The translations under genes were made by a program, and so were the position numbers. Of a DNA stretch of 31,097 nt, positions 9,946 to 20,140 are shown piece by piece (positions within the stretch are counted from its first letter, which is position 1; each line of letters starts with the position of its first letter). The stretch covers positions 1-31,097 of the forward strand of contig JBEPWB010000009.1 in NCBI GenBank assembly GCA_041642635.1, written 5' to 3'. The notes beneath the pieces are model-generated. The model searched no databases. It worked only from the letters and a program-made list of their open reading frames with translations, and had not been told where the DNA came from. The stretch comes from JAAZVM01 sp041642635. Lineage in GTDB: Bacteria; Patescibacteriota; Gracilibacteria; BD1-5; UBA6164.

Positions 9946-9986
9946 AAAAAAATTAAATAATTAAGAAACCGGTTTCTTAATTATTT
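9946..9986 (-). terminator. 32-base perfect palindrome: rnpB terminator and second ACCGGT element
   Basis: The palindrome spans 9955-9986 without a mismatch, centred on AAACCGGTTT. On the minus strand it is followed by a T-tract (9946-9954), so as RNA it gives a 14-base-pair hairpin plus U-run, a convincing terminator for rnpB 20 bases upstream. Its centre repeats the ACCGGT core of the other palindromes, which a plain terminator would not require, so it may also be part of the adk control region. Confidence 0.7.
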
Positions 9987-10005
9987 GTGTTTTATTTTAA
10001 TAATT

Positions 10006-10401
10006 GTGAGAGTAATAAGCCGGATTCTGTATCTAGGTATCAATCTATCTAGGCTTAAAATCGCTAATAAGCTCGAGCTGGGTATACTTATTTGAAACAT
10101 TAGAGAGAAATAATCTCAATAAGTACCATTCCCATTGCATCACGTACAGTTTACCACACTCTAAAAATAGAGTCTCATTTATAGCAAATATTTTAAAAGG
10201 TTTTACGTAAAAAAAATATTTACACTAAATGTCTTTTCACCTTTCAGACAAAGTCTTAGTATAGTCTCTGCGGCACTGGTGGTATCTTAATTTTATTTAT
10301 TATATATTAAGACCGAAGTTGTTATCTCCTACGCTTCTCTCATGATGTCCAGACTTTCCTCTCAATTTTTTTACAAAAATCAAGTAGATACCTTCTCTCA
10401 C
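10006..10401 (-). ncRNA. rnpB: RNase P RNA
   Basis: On the minus strand the 5' end reads GTGAGAGAAGG and the 3' end reads CGGCTTATTACTCTCAC, so the P1 helix forms from GTGAGAG (10401-10395) and CTCTCAC (10012-10006). Hallmarks of bacterial RNase P RNA are present: GAGGAAAGTC with TGGAC near the 5' end, GAAGCGTAGGAGATAAC, the CAGAGA/GAAAGGTG region, GGTAAACTG, and ACAGAATCCGGCTTA near the 3' end. It is the catalytic RNA that matures tRNA 5' ends. A TTGTTT/TATAAT promoter lies just upstream and a 32-base palindrome terminator downstream. The length of about 396 bases is normal for type A. End positions are good to a few bases. Confidence 0.95.
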
Positions 10402-10413
10402 AATATGTCACGA

Positions 10414-10441
10414 ATTATATTATTTTTTTTCAAAAAAACAA
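10414..10441 (-). promoter_or_regulatory. rnpB promoter
   Basis: On the minus strand TTGTTT (10441-10436), a 16-base spacer and TATAAT (10419-10414) lie 12 bases before the rnpB 5' end. The -35 overlaps the downstream arm of the terminator of the preceding lipoprotein gene. Confidence 0.7.
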
Positions 10442-10464
10442 CTAATTTTTAATTAGTTGTTTTT
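10434..10464 (-). terminator. Terminator of the lipoprotein gene
   Basis: A stem of about 14 base pairs (10451-10464 with 10434-10447) and a 3-base loop; on the minus strand it ends in a run of seven T. It contains the stop codon of the lipoprotein gene (10449-10451) and overlaps the rnpB -35 box. Confidence 0.8.
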
Positions 10465-12356
10465 ACTTCAAATTCTCATTTTTCTAAATCTATTACTTCT
10501 ACTTGATATTCTCAATCTTTATCTTTATAATAAATAGTTCATTTTCAATTAAATAATGAATGTGATTCTTTATCTATTGAGTTTATGTCAAAATTATAAT
10601 CTATTTTTTTTCATTGAAAAAAAATTTTTCATCAGTCATTTAAAACTCAATTTTTGTTAATATTTATTTTATTATTTTCCTCTTCTATATTAATTATTTT
10701 TTGAAAATCATCTCTTTTTATTTTATATATTCATTTGTTGTCCTTTAAATAATAATCAAATGATATTTTTCATAATGATTCTAAACTTTTATAATCAATT
10801 TCATCACTAATTTTTTTTATATCACTATCTCTTGAATTATCTATATAGTATAATCATTTAACTGTTGCTAAATATTTTCAATTAAATTGTTTCATATTAT
10901 CCAAATCGAATGAATGAGTAAATCTTTTATCAGCTAAAAATATATATTTATTATTTACTAATAATTCATTATTTTTATCCTTAATTATCTTATAATTGTC
11001 TAAACTTATTCATTCTAGTTTGACTTGGTATCAAGTATTATTTTCATAATAAATATTATTTCACAATGATCTAAAATTATTTAATTCATCTATTTTTTCT
11101 GTTTTTAATACATCTTTTATTTTATATTCTCATTCTTCCACCAATATTATATATTTTTTTCATTTAACTTCTAATCAGACGTATCAATCTCAGTAACTAA
11201 AACTATGTCATTTAATATCTATATATTTATAATCAAATAAATCTGTTTCATATTTTTTATCATTATAATAAAAATAGTCTTTATCATATAAAACTCAATT
11301 ATTATTAACTCAATAAGTATTAATATCAACATCTTCTACTAACTCCATTCTATTAAACTTGTCATAATATATATTGTTTCATTTTATAACATAACCTCAT
11401 CATATATTCTCTTTAATCTCATTTTCATTTTTGCTTTTTATATCATTTTCATTTTCTTTGAGCTCTAAATTATTAAAATTTAGAGCTCAACTTGTATTCT
11501 TAACTCCACTTTCTTTTTTAATAATTTCCATTGAAACTTTAGATTCTAACATATTAATTATATGATAACTATCACTTTTATTTTTTATTTTGCTTTTCAA
11601 TAGACCAAGTCTGTATTTTAGATTATACAATTCATATTGATTCAAATTTTTATATTTAATATTTTTAATTAATTTTTTATATTTTTCATTTTTTGAACTT
11701 ATTCATGAATTAGAAATTATTAATTCTTTTAAATAATATTTACTATCTTCTAATTTATAAATATTATCTAAAAGTTTTTTTTCTATTTTTTGTTGCTTGT
11801 CACTAAAAAAAATAAGTGTTTTTTTATTATCAACTATATCTAAATAGTTTATTTTGATTTTATTTCAATTTTTTTCTCATATATCATTATGAATAATATT
11901 AGTAGGGAATTCAATGTTATATTCATATTTTGCTCATAATTCTTTAGCTTGTTTAAATCATATATCACTTCAACCAGTATCATTCATACTATTATCAAAC
12001 TCTAATATATCAAAAATATGAGTATCATTATTATATTTATATAAATATTTATTAGATATTTTGTAATTGAAGCTTATCTTTACATTATTTTTATCTAGAA
12101 TTTTACATTCATAATCATTTAAATTATCTTTTACATTAATTTCATCACAAAAACTTTTATCTGAAGTGTTTTTTACATTTTTATTTGCTTGATTTCAAAA
12201 ATTTTCAAGCTCTTCGTTCATCTTATTTAAAATTGTTAGATCAAATAAAACTTCTATTTTTGAATATCAACTTTTTTCAATTTTTTGTTCAACATTTAAA
12301 TTTATACATGAACTTAATAATATAGTTAACAAAACTATAAGAAAACCCTTTTTCAT
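10449..12356 (-). CDS. Large lipoprotein with DKNYY-like repeats
   Basis: The 635-residue protein begins with a lipoprotein signal peptide (KKGFLIVLLTILLSSC, lipobox Cys at residue 17), so it should be lipid-anchored on the outer face of the membrane. It is rich in Asn, Lys, Asp and Tyr. The C-terminal half contains repeated short units of the form GNNIYYDK, YYENNTGYQV, LYYIDNSRD and IYYKDKDGEYQV, like the DKNYY family of repeat lipoproteins of unknown function. The middle has a Lys/Glu-rich helical part and a perfect 12-base inverted repeat (AGCTCTAAATT, around 11460-11486) within the coding sequence. Glycines are mainly TGA. It is monocistronic, with its terminator built into the stop region. 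The lipoprotein call is firm; the repeat family is a moderate-confidence match. Confidence 0.8.
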
Positions 12357-12640
12357 TCTTAATTTTTTTTAATATATAAATATGTAATTAATTGTACAAT
12401 AAAATTATAAAAAAAACAATTAAATATTTTTCAAAATATTTTTTTCTAAATTTTGTTAAAAACTAGAACGCACTAGCTAAACAAAAGAAAAAACTATCTT
12501 GTTTACATTTTTTAAACATAAAAAGCTGTCAAGAAAAAATATAGTTTTGACTAGTTGATTAATTTATATAAAATAGCTTTAGAAATTTACAGACCTGACA
12601 AATCGAAATTTTTATTTATAGATAAGTTAATAATTGGAAG
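12357..12640. other. Intergenic region between divergent lipoprotein gene and dnaA
   Basis: This 284-base AT-rich stretch separates the minus-strand lipoprotein gene from dnaA. It holds a good dnaA promoter (12547-12574). For the minus strand a possible TTGTAC/TATATT pair lies near 12365-12395, and a lone TTGACA lies at 12532-12527 without a convincing -10. No copy of the consensus DnaA box TTATCCACA or a close variant was seen, so there is no support for placing the replication origin here. No RNA gene is recognised. Confidence 0.5.
12547..12574 (+). promoter_or_regulatory. dnaA promoter
   Basis: TTGACT (12547-12552), a 16-base spacer and TAAAAT (12569-12574) lie about 66 bases before the dnaA ATG. 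An alternative -10 TATAAA overlaps at 12567. The leader is untranslated and ends in TTGGAAG just before the ATG, a weak Shine-Dalgarno-like stretch. Confidence 0.6.
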
Positions 12641-14077
12641 ATGCAAAAGAATTTTAAATTACAAAATATAGTTTCTAATATTATTGAAAGAGTAAAAAAA
12701 CAAGATTTCTTAGTTTACTTTAGAAAAATTTCTATTATAGAAATATCTAATGAAAAAATAGTTTTTGGAGTTATTTCATGATTTATGAAAGATAACTTAG
12801 AAGCAAAATTTTACAATCAAGTTTTTGAATCTTCAAAAATTGAAAATCCTAGTATCACTACTATAGAATTTAGAGTTGATTATAATATTGATAATCCATC
12901 TAATGCTAATGTTATTGATTGTTCTAATTATTTTAAAGAATCAAGTAAAACAAAAAACAAAGCAAAACAAAAAGCTGGAGAATTTCATTATGAAGCAAAT
13001 AATAAATGATCTTCATCTAGTAAAAGTGTAAACGATAGATATACTTTGAAAAACTTTGTTGTTGGTTCTGATAGTCAATTAGCATATTCTGCTTGTGATG
13101 CTGTTTGCAGAAATCCATGAAAATCATATAATCCTCTTTATATTTATTGAGATGTATGACTTGGTAAAACTCACTTGCTTCAAGCAACTGGTAACGAAAT
13201 AATTAAAAAATTTAGAGATAAAAAAGTAGCTTATACAACTGCTGATAAATTTATTACTGAATATGTTACTGCTGTTAAAAAAAGAAGTATTGAAAGACTT
13301 AGAGAAAAATTTAGAGATGTTGATATTCTAATTATTGATGATGTTCAATTTTTATCAAGAAAAGAACAAACTCAAAATGAGCTGTACAATATTTTTAATC
13401 TATTGTATGAACAAAATAAACAAATAATTATTTCTTGAGATAGAGCTCCAAAAGAATTGGAAGAACTAGAACCAAGACTTAGATCAAGATTTGAATGGGG
13501 AATTACTGTTGATATTGGAAGACCTGATTATGAAACTAGACTTGCTATTTTGCAAGAAAAAGCTAGAGAAAAAGAATTTATGATTCCTCAAGATGTAGCT
13601 GAATTTATAGCTGCAAATGTAACTCAAAATGTTAGAGAATTGGAATGAGTTCTTAATCAAATGATTGCAGAATATGAATTAACGGGAGTAAACCCTAGCT
13701 TATCAAAAATTGCTGAAAAACTAAAAAAATTAAGCTTCACAACTGATTTATTAGGAACTTGAGCAAAATCAAATATTCAAAAAACTACAATAAAATCTTA
13801 TGAAGATATTATTACAAAAGTTGGAGAACATTTTTGAATAGAAACTGAAGGTATTTTGTGAGCAAATAGAAAAAAAGAATTTATGATTCCTAGACAAGTA
13901 AGTATGTATTTGTTAAAAACAAAAATGAATTATACTTATGAAAGAATTTGAAATATTTTTAGTGGTAGAAATCACGCATCTGTTTTGTATAGTTGTAATA
14001 AACTAGAAAAAATGATAAAAAAAGACCAAACTTTATTACATGAAGTTAATGTTATCAGAGATAGTATGGGTATATAA
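12641..14077 (+). CDS. dnaA: Chromosomal replication initiator protein DnaA
   Basis: The 478-residue AAA+ protein binds and opens the replication origin. The N-terminal ~85 residues form a divergent domain I, followed by a Ser/Lys-rich linker. Domain III shows Walker A GDVGLGKT at residues 170-177 (first Gly TGA, second GGT), Walker B LIIDDVQF near 231, and the SRF arginine-finger segment RLRSRFEWG. Domain IV ends with the helix-turn-helix signature GNIFSGRNHASVLYS, which is somewhat altered from the usual GxxFGGRDHSTV. Length is normal. dnaN and recF do not follow; the next gene is a DUF4012 envelope protein, so the usual dnaA-dnaN neighbourhood is absent. A strong terminator follows at 14077-14106. 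Confidence 0.96.
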
Positions 14078-14106
14078 AAAAAGAGACTTTTAAAAGTCTC
14101 TTTTTT
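14077..14106 (+). terminator. dnaA terminator
   Basis: A perfect 15-base palindromic stem (AAGAGACTTTT against AAAAGTCTCTT, 14077-14106) ends in six T. It overlaps the last base of the dnaA stop. Confidence 0.9.
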
Positions 14107-14108
14107 GC

Positions 14109-14136
14109 TTGATTAGTAGTTAAAAATAAGTATATT
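14109..14136 (+). promoter_or_regulatory. Promoter for the DUF4012-murE-dnaX-priA block
   Basis: TTGATT (14109-14114), a 16-base spacer and TATATT (14131-14136) lie 27 bases before the ATG at 14164, directly after the dnaA terminator. The four genes that follow are separated by 11-18 bases and end at a terminator, so they probably form one operon. Confidence 0.55.
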
Positions 14137-14163
14137 TATATAAATAATTCAAACAACTAATTT

Positions 14164-16326
14164 ATGAATAAATTTAGTGATATTAGAGATGACTTGGAAG
14201 AAAATATCAATATAAAAAAAGATTATATTTTGAAAAAAATATGAATTTCTTATATGTGAAAAAAAAATCTAATTGATATTTCTAAAAATAAAAATACAAA
14301 AAAAATAGATTTATCAAATGATAAAAAAATCGTAATTCAAAAAAATAGAACAAAAAAATTTGATAGTTTTTTTAAATGAAAAAAACAAAATATAAATATC
14401 AAAGATACAAAGAAAAACTATAAATATTTTTTAAATAAAATAAGGTTATTTTTTAAAAAATATTATTTACTTTTTATTTTAAAAAATGAAGAAAATTTTT
14501 TAATAAAAAAATTAAAACCACAAAATAAAAAAATTATAACTGAGAATAAAAATATCTTTGATAATAAAATACAAAAAAAAATTTTATTATTTTTGTTTTT
14601 TGTATTTGTAATATTTTTTGCAAATAAAATATTTATAGAAAATCTTGTTTCATATTGATATGAAAAAATTATTTCTATTAGAAATAATGCTTGATGAATA
14701 GAAAAAATATCAAACAATATTAATAAATCAAATCTTTCATTAAATATTGCAAATGTATTTTTTAGTCCTTTGAGTATTTTTCCGAACGAAAATATAAAAA
14801 ATGTAAACAATATAATTAAGTGATGAAAAAATCTTTCTTGATTTTTAAAAGATTCTATTGAATTATTTTATTCTTTTGAAAAATTAAAAGAAAATAAAAA
14901 AATTAATGAATTAAATATAGTTGATTTTTTAGAACAATCTAGACCACAAATTATGAAAATTCATAAAAAATTATACTCATCACTTTTTTACTATTATAAT
15001 GTATGAGATTTAGGTGATAATAATTTGAATGAAAAACTAGAATATTGAAAATCTTTATTATCAGAATTTTACTCAAAATTAGATATTGTTACAAAAAATT
15101 ATAATACTTTATTATCAATGGTTTGAAAAAATACTACTAGAAAATATTTTGTAGTTTTTCAAAATAATGATGAAATAAGACCTACATGAGGTTTTATGTG
15201 AAGTACTGCAACAATTACTATAAAGAATTGAAAAATTATAGATGTTGAAAATAGCGATATTTATGCTCATGAATGGGATATTAACAAAGTTTATACTGAT
15301 AAAATTAAGGCTCCAGAATGACTTGATAAAATTACTTGAACTTTTTGATTAAGAGATGCTAATTACTTTCCAGAGTTTAAAAATTCTTCTACAAATATAA
15401 AATCTTTTCTTGATATGATAGATTATAATATTGATTGAATAATTTATATTAATCAAAATTTTATTTTAGACTTACTTGAAACAACTTGAAATATTAATTC
15501 TGAAACACTTGGATTAAATATTAATAAAGATAATTTTTCTCTAGTTATTTCAACACTTGTAGAAGCAAAAGTTTTTAAAGTTTGAACTCTTTGAACTCCA
15601 AAACAAGTACTTTTTGATTTTGCATGAGAATTTTACAAAAAATTATTAGAAAAATGAGATTATTATTCTTACTGAAAAATTTTGCTAAAACATATAAATT
15701 CTAGAGATATAGTTTTTTATTCTTTTAGACCAGAAGAAAATAGTTTATTATGGAAACTTTGATTAAATTGAGAAATGAATTTTAATAAAACTCTTGATTT
15801 TAATTACCCAGTTTTTACTTCTATTTGATGAAATAAAACTGATAGATATATCGATTATAATATCGATAAAGTAGTTCAAAGTATTCCGGATAGTTGTGAT
15901 TTTACAACTAGTTTAAAAATTTCTAAAACTCATAATTTTACAACTGAAGATGATGAAAAAGTAAATTTATTACTTGATCAATATTGAGTAACTGATAAAA
16001 CTGATATTTTAAATATTCAATGAAGAGGTGACAATAAAAGTTATTTGAGAATTTTGTTACCAAAAAATATTGAAACAAATCTTCAGGACTGACAAACTTT
16101 GATAGAGTCAGAAAAATACAATATTATTGAGTTGTATACTTATGCAAGAATGAGAGAAACTTGAGTTGACCAAATAAACTATAGAATTAATAATCCAAAT
16201 TGTTTAGAGTATGATTTTAATTATTTTAAACAACCTTGAATAAAAAATTATGATATCAGTTTTGATATTTTGTGAAATTTTGAAGAATATACTAATCTAG
16301 AAACAGATTTTATTTATAAAAGATAA
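14164..16326 (+). CDS. DUF4012-family membrane protein
   Basis: This is a 720-residue protein. The first ~135 residues are strongly basic (Lys/Asn-rich) and presumably cytoplasmic. A single transmembrane helix follows (ILLFLFFVFVIFFA, about 139-158), and the remainder is extracytoplasmic. The DUF4012 hallmark NNDEIRPTGGFMGS begins near residue 334, followed by VYTDKIKAPEG and LRDANYFPEF, which are also typical. DUF4012 proteins are found in Actinobacteria, Chloroflexi and many CPR lineages, are tied to the envelope and have no proven function. It is the first gene of an apparent operon with murE, dnaX and priA. The Lys-rich cytoplasmic N terminus is longer than I would expect for the family. 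Confidence 0.85.
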
Positions 16327-16337
16327 TTATAAAAAAT

Positions 16338-17648
16338 ATGCTTAAAAAATTAAAAAATTTGATTGCTTTAGACAATCCATTAAGATTAATTTATCATAAA
16401 ATGAGAGCAGTAGTTGCAAATTTTGTTTATTTGTTTCCATCAAGAAATATGACAATAATTTGAGTTACTTGAACTAATTGAAAAACTACGACTTCAAATA
16501 TTATTGCAAAATGATTGATTGAATCGGGTAAAAAAGTTTTTATGTTTACAACTGTAAATATAATTATTTGAGATGAAGAATTTATTAATGATTCAAAAAT
16601 GACTTCTCCAGATGCCTTTATGTTACAAAAACTTTTAAAAAGAGCAAAAGATGCGTGATGTGAATATGCTGTTATTGAAACAGCTAGTCACGGAATAAAA
16701 ATGCATAGAGTTTGGTGAATTGATTATGATGTTGCAGTTTTGACAAACATTACCCAAGATCATCTAGATTTTCATAGAACAATGAAAGATTATGTTAATA
16801 CAAAACTAAAACTTTTTAAAGATTTGATTTCTAATAGAAGAAAACCTGGAGTCAAAAAAACTTGAATAATAAATATAAATTCTGCTTACGCTGATTTATT
16901 TAAAAATGAAACTTATGATTCTATATATTTATATTGAAAATGAAGCTGAGCCTCGTTAACTGCAAATAATATTAGAGTTGAAGATTGAATGACAAAATTT
17001 GATTTAAGAATTCCTGACTGAAATATAGCGCTAGAAACAAAATTAAAATGAAAATTTAATGTAGAAAATATTTTGGCTGCAATTGGTGTATTTATTTCTT
17101 TTTGAATTAAACAAGAAGAAATGGCAAACATAATAAAAAAAATAGATTGAGTTCCTTGAAGAATGGAACCAGTTGAAAATTCTACGGGAGCTGATATTTT
17201 TGTTGATTATGCCCATACTGCTGACGCTTTAGAAAAAGTATTAAAAACTCTTGAAGAAATAGAATATAAAAGAATAATTACAGTTTTTGGAGCTACTGGA
17301 GATAGAGACAAAACAAAAAGATCCACAATGTGAGAAATAGTTTCAAAATATAGTGATATTGTTATTTTGACACAAGATGATGATTATACAGAACCAACTG
17401 AAAATATTATTAGAGATGTAATACCTGGAATAAATAGAGTTGAGTGAAATGATTTTTTTGTAATAACAACAAGAAAAGAAGCACTTGAAATGGCTATTTC
17501 TTTACTTAAAAAATGAGACGCATTGCTTATAGCTTGAAAATGAGATGAACACGTTATTGTTACTAATACTTGACCAGAAGAATGGCATGATAAAACAGTA
17601 ATTGAAGAAATACTTAACAAGGTTGATGATAATAAAATAATTTTATAA
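16338..17648 (+). CDS. murE: MurE-like Mur ligase, short N terminus
   Basis: The 436-residue ATP-dependent ligase should add the third amino acid to UDP-MurNAc-dipeptide in peptidoglycan synthesis. The ATP loop GVTGTNGKTTT is at about 42-52, some 60-70 residues earlier than in full-length MurE, so the N-terminal UDP-binding domain is largely missing. Later motifs are intact: TSPDAFMLQ, IETASHG, LTNITQDHLDFHRTM, NVENILAAIG, GRMEPV, FVDYAHTADALEKVL, FGATGDRDKTKR and AGKGDEH. The substrate motif that reads DNPR in meso-diaminopimelate-adding enzymes is DDDY at 347-350, so another amino acid (or a different ligase role) is likely. It starts 11 bases after the DUF4012 gene and precedes dnaX by 18 bases. 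Mur ligase is certain; the exact substrate is not. Confidence 0.88.
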
Positions 17649-17666
17649 TTTAAATAATTTAAGAAC

Positions 17667-19148
17667 GTGAGTTTATATTTAAAATACAGACCAAACGATT
17701 TTGATAATTTGATGTGACAAAGTTTTGTAAAAGAAACTTTACAAAAAGCGATATCTCAAAACAAAACAGTTTGAGCATATCTTCTATGTTGACCTAGATG
17801 AACTTGAAAAACTACAACAGCTAGATTACTTGCAAAAACTATCAATTGTTTGAATCCAGTTGATTGAAATCCTTGTAATAAGTGTGAAATTTGTAAAAGT
17901 TTTGCAGAAGATAAATTAACAGACATTATAGAAATAGATGCCGCAAGTCACACTTGAGTAGATAATATTAGAGAATTAATTGAAAGAGCACAATTCACAC
18001 CAAATAAAACAAAATATAAAATTTATATTATTGATGAGGTTCATATGCTTTCAAAATGAGCATTTAATGCACTTCTAAAAATCTTGGAAGAACCACCAAC
18101 TCATGTAAAATTTATTCTTGCAACTACTGAAACAAACAAAGTTCCAGAAACAATTATTAGTCGTTGCCAAAGATATGATTTTAAAAGAATTAATAATCTT
18201 GATATTCAAAAAAGACTAGAATATATTTCAGAAAAAGAGGGAATTACTGTAGATCAAGAGTCTTATGATTATATTGTTTCAAACTCTGCGGGTTGATTAA
18301 GAAACGCTATTAGTCTTTATGAACAAATGATTGTTGACTGACAAATAGATTTTCAAAACTTAGTAGAAAAACTTTGAATTATTCAAAAAGATCAATTAGA
18401 TAACATATTAAATAAATTGTTAACAAAAGATACTAGCATAATTGAAGATATTAATTATTTGATAGATAGTGGTAAAAATATAAAAATATTTTTTAAGGAT
18501 TTAATTTTTTATACAAAAGAAAAAATTATTGAAAAATTAAATAATAAAGAAAATATAAATAATGATATTTTTATTCTCGATACTCTTAACAAATCTTTTA
18601 GTGATTCAAAAAATTCACTTGATGAAAATATTACTCTGATGATTTGAGTATTCAAAATTATAGGTTGATATACTGAAAAACAAACAATTATAGAAAAACC
18701 CGTTGTTTCTAATAATATACCAAATACAAAAAAAATAACTAAAGAAAATATTTCTGCGCAAGAAAAAAAATCAGTTCCAGAACCAATTTTGGAATCAGAA
18801 AAAAATTTAGAAACTAATTTATGATTGGATGATGTTAGTGATATTTTTTGATTTGATAATACTGATTCTAGTGTAGAAAATTCTACACCAACAAAACAAG
18901 AAAAAACTTATGAAAATCACAATTTTGATAGTTCTAGTTTTATTTCAAAATTAAAAACTCAGTGAGCAAAATGAGCTTTAACAATGGCTCTTAGATGATC
19001 ACAAATAACTTTTGAATGAAATATATTAAAAATAAAATCAAGCACTGCAATAACTAGAAAAAGTGTTGAAAATGTAGATAATATAGCTCTTATGATTTGA
19101 GTTTTATGACAAATGTGATTTGAAAATCCAAAAATTGAAATCTTATAA
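17667..19148 (+). CDS. dnaX: DNA polymerase III subunit gamma/tau
   Basis: The 493-residue clamp-loader ATPase drives loading of the sliding clamp. Walker A GPRGTGKTT begins at residue 42, with all three Gly encoded by TGA. A zinc module (NCLNPVDGNPCNKCEICK) follows, then Walker B with IIDEVHMLS, the sensor region LKILEEPPTHVKFILATTE, and the SRC finger in ISRCQRYDF. The C-terminal part is a variable linker (IEKPVVSNN to TPTKQEK) and a ~70-residue domain ending FENPKIEIL. The start is GTG at 17667, giving the canonical SLYLKYRP N terminus. No clear slippery sequence for a shorter gamma form was recognised. It is followed after 12 bases by the truncated priA. Confidence 0.95.
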
Positions 19149-19160
19149 TTACAAAAATTT

Positions 19161-20117
19161 ATGTACGCATTAATTATTCCATTCTGAAAAAAAACTTTTG
19201 ATAGTATAGGTTATACTTATATTATTCCTGAAAAAATCAAAGATAAAATACGTCTATGAAATGTAGTAGAATTTTTTCTCAAAGAAGAGTTAACTTATGG
19301 AATAATTTATGATTTTGTGTCAAAAATTGATTTTGATAAATCAAAACTAAAAGAAATTATTGATATAAAAAGTGATTTTGTTTTTATTGACTGATATAGA
19401 TTAGAATTATTAAAATTCATTACTACTCACTATTTTACTCCAATACATAACGCCTCTTCGCTTTTTTTATCTACTCATTTGAGAAACAAAATAATAAATG
19501 ATAAATTTGAAATAAAAAAATATTCTCTAGAATATAAAACTGACTTTGATATAAAATTATCAGATAATCAAGATAAAGCTTACAGGCAAATAATTAATAG
19601 TGAAAATAAAAAAAATCTTATTTTTTGAGTAACTTGAAGTTGAAAAAATCAGATATACATAAAATTAATTCTAGAACAATTAAAATTATGAAATCAATCA
19701 CTTTTTTTAATTCCAGAAATTATTTTGACTAATCAATTAGCTACTAGAATAAAATCTTTTTTTTGAAAAGATGTCTTAGTAATTAATTCATCAGTTACAG
19801 AAGCTACAAAAACAAAATATTTTACTCAAATAATTTCTTGAGAAGCAAAAATAATTTTGTGAACTAGGTCTAGTTTATTCTATCCATATAAAGATTTGTG
19901 ATTAATTATTATAGATGAAGAACATGATAATAGTTATGTTTCTGATCAATCTCCAAGATATAATTCTATCGAAATTGCAAATAAAATTACAGATTTAAAT
20001 TGAAATATTTTGCTTCTTTGAAGCTGAACACCAAGCATAAATAGTATGTATGATTCAATAAATAAAAAATATAATTTAGTTAATTTATTTGAAAAATACC
20101 AAAAAACTGACTCTTAA
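19161..20117 (+). CDS. priA: Truncated PriA-like primosomal helicase
   Basis: This is a 318-residue protein, less than half the usual ~730. The N-terminal 3'BD-like part (MYALIIPFGKKTFDSIGYTY) and a winged-helix region precede a single helicase lobe with GVTGSGKN (156-163), LFLIPEIILT, GTRSSLFYP, DEEH (252-255), QSPRYNS and GSGTPS. The gene then ends about 25 residues after GSGTPS. The zinc-binding insert and the whole second helicase lobe with motifs IV-VI are missing. The Walker A Thr that follows Lys is Asn. An in-frame TAA and a terminator follow, and a convergent gene starts at once, so no frameshifted remainder exists here. It may be a structural replication-restart protein, one half of a split gene, or a decaying gene. 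Confidence 0.8.
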
Positions 20118-20140
20118 TTTTAAGAATCAGTTTTTTTATA
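20101..20140 (+). terminator. Terminator of the priA operon
   Basis: An imperfect stem (CTGACTCTTAA against TTAAGAATCAG, one C-A mismatch) flanked by A and T runs spans 20101-20137. It includes the priA stop (20115-20117) and reaches the stop of the convergent gene (20136-20138). The A-run on the other side lets it work for both strands. Confidence 0.75.

Noticed and set aside
9617..9964. 115-codon open frame on the plus strand opposite adk
   Set aside because: The minus strand encodes a complete adenylate kinase with P-loop and LID; the plus frame is its shadow and runs into the palindromes.
11455..11490. Inverted repeat inside the lipoprotein gene as a terminator or regulatory hairpin
   Set aside because: It lies in the middle of an intact coding frame with no T-run after it; it is noted in the gene entry only.
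12357..12640. Replication origin beside dnaA
   Set aside because: No DnaA boxes and no clustered repeats were found; only a promoter-like sequence is supported.
14463..14810. 115-codon open frame on the minus strand opposite the DUF4012 gene
   Set aside because: It runs antisense to a well-supported long gene, is almost all Phe/Ile/Leu/Lys, and shows no domain.
17667..19148. Programmed frameshift in dnaX for a gamma form
   Set aside because: A-runs are everywhere in this AT-rich gene; no slippery heptamer with a clear downstream hairpin and nearby stop was convincing.
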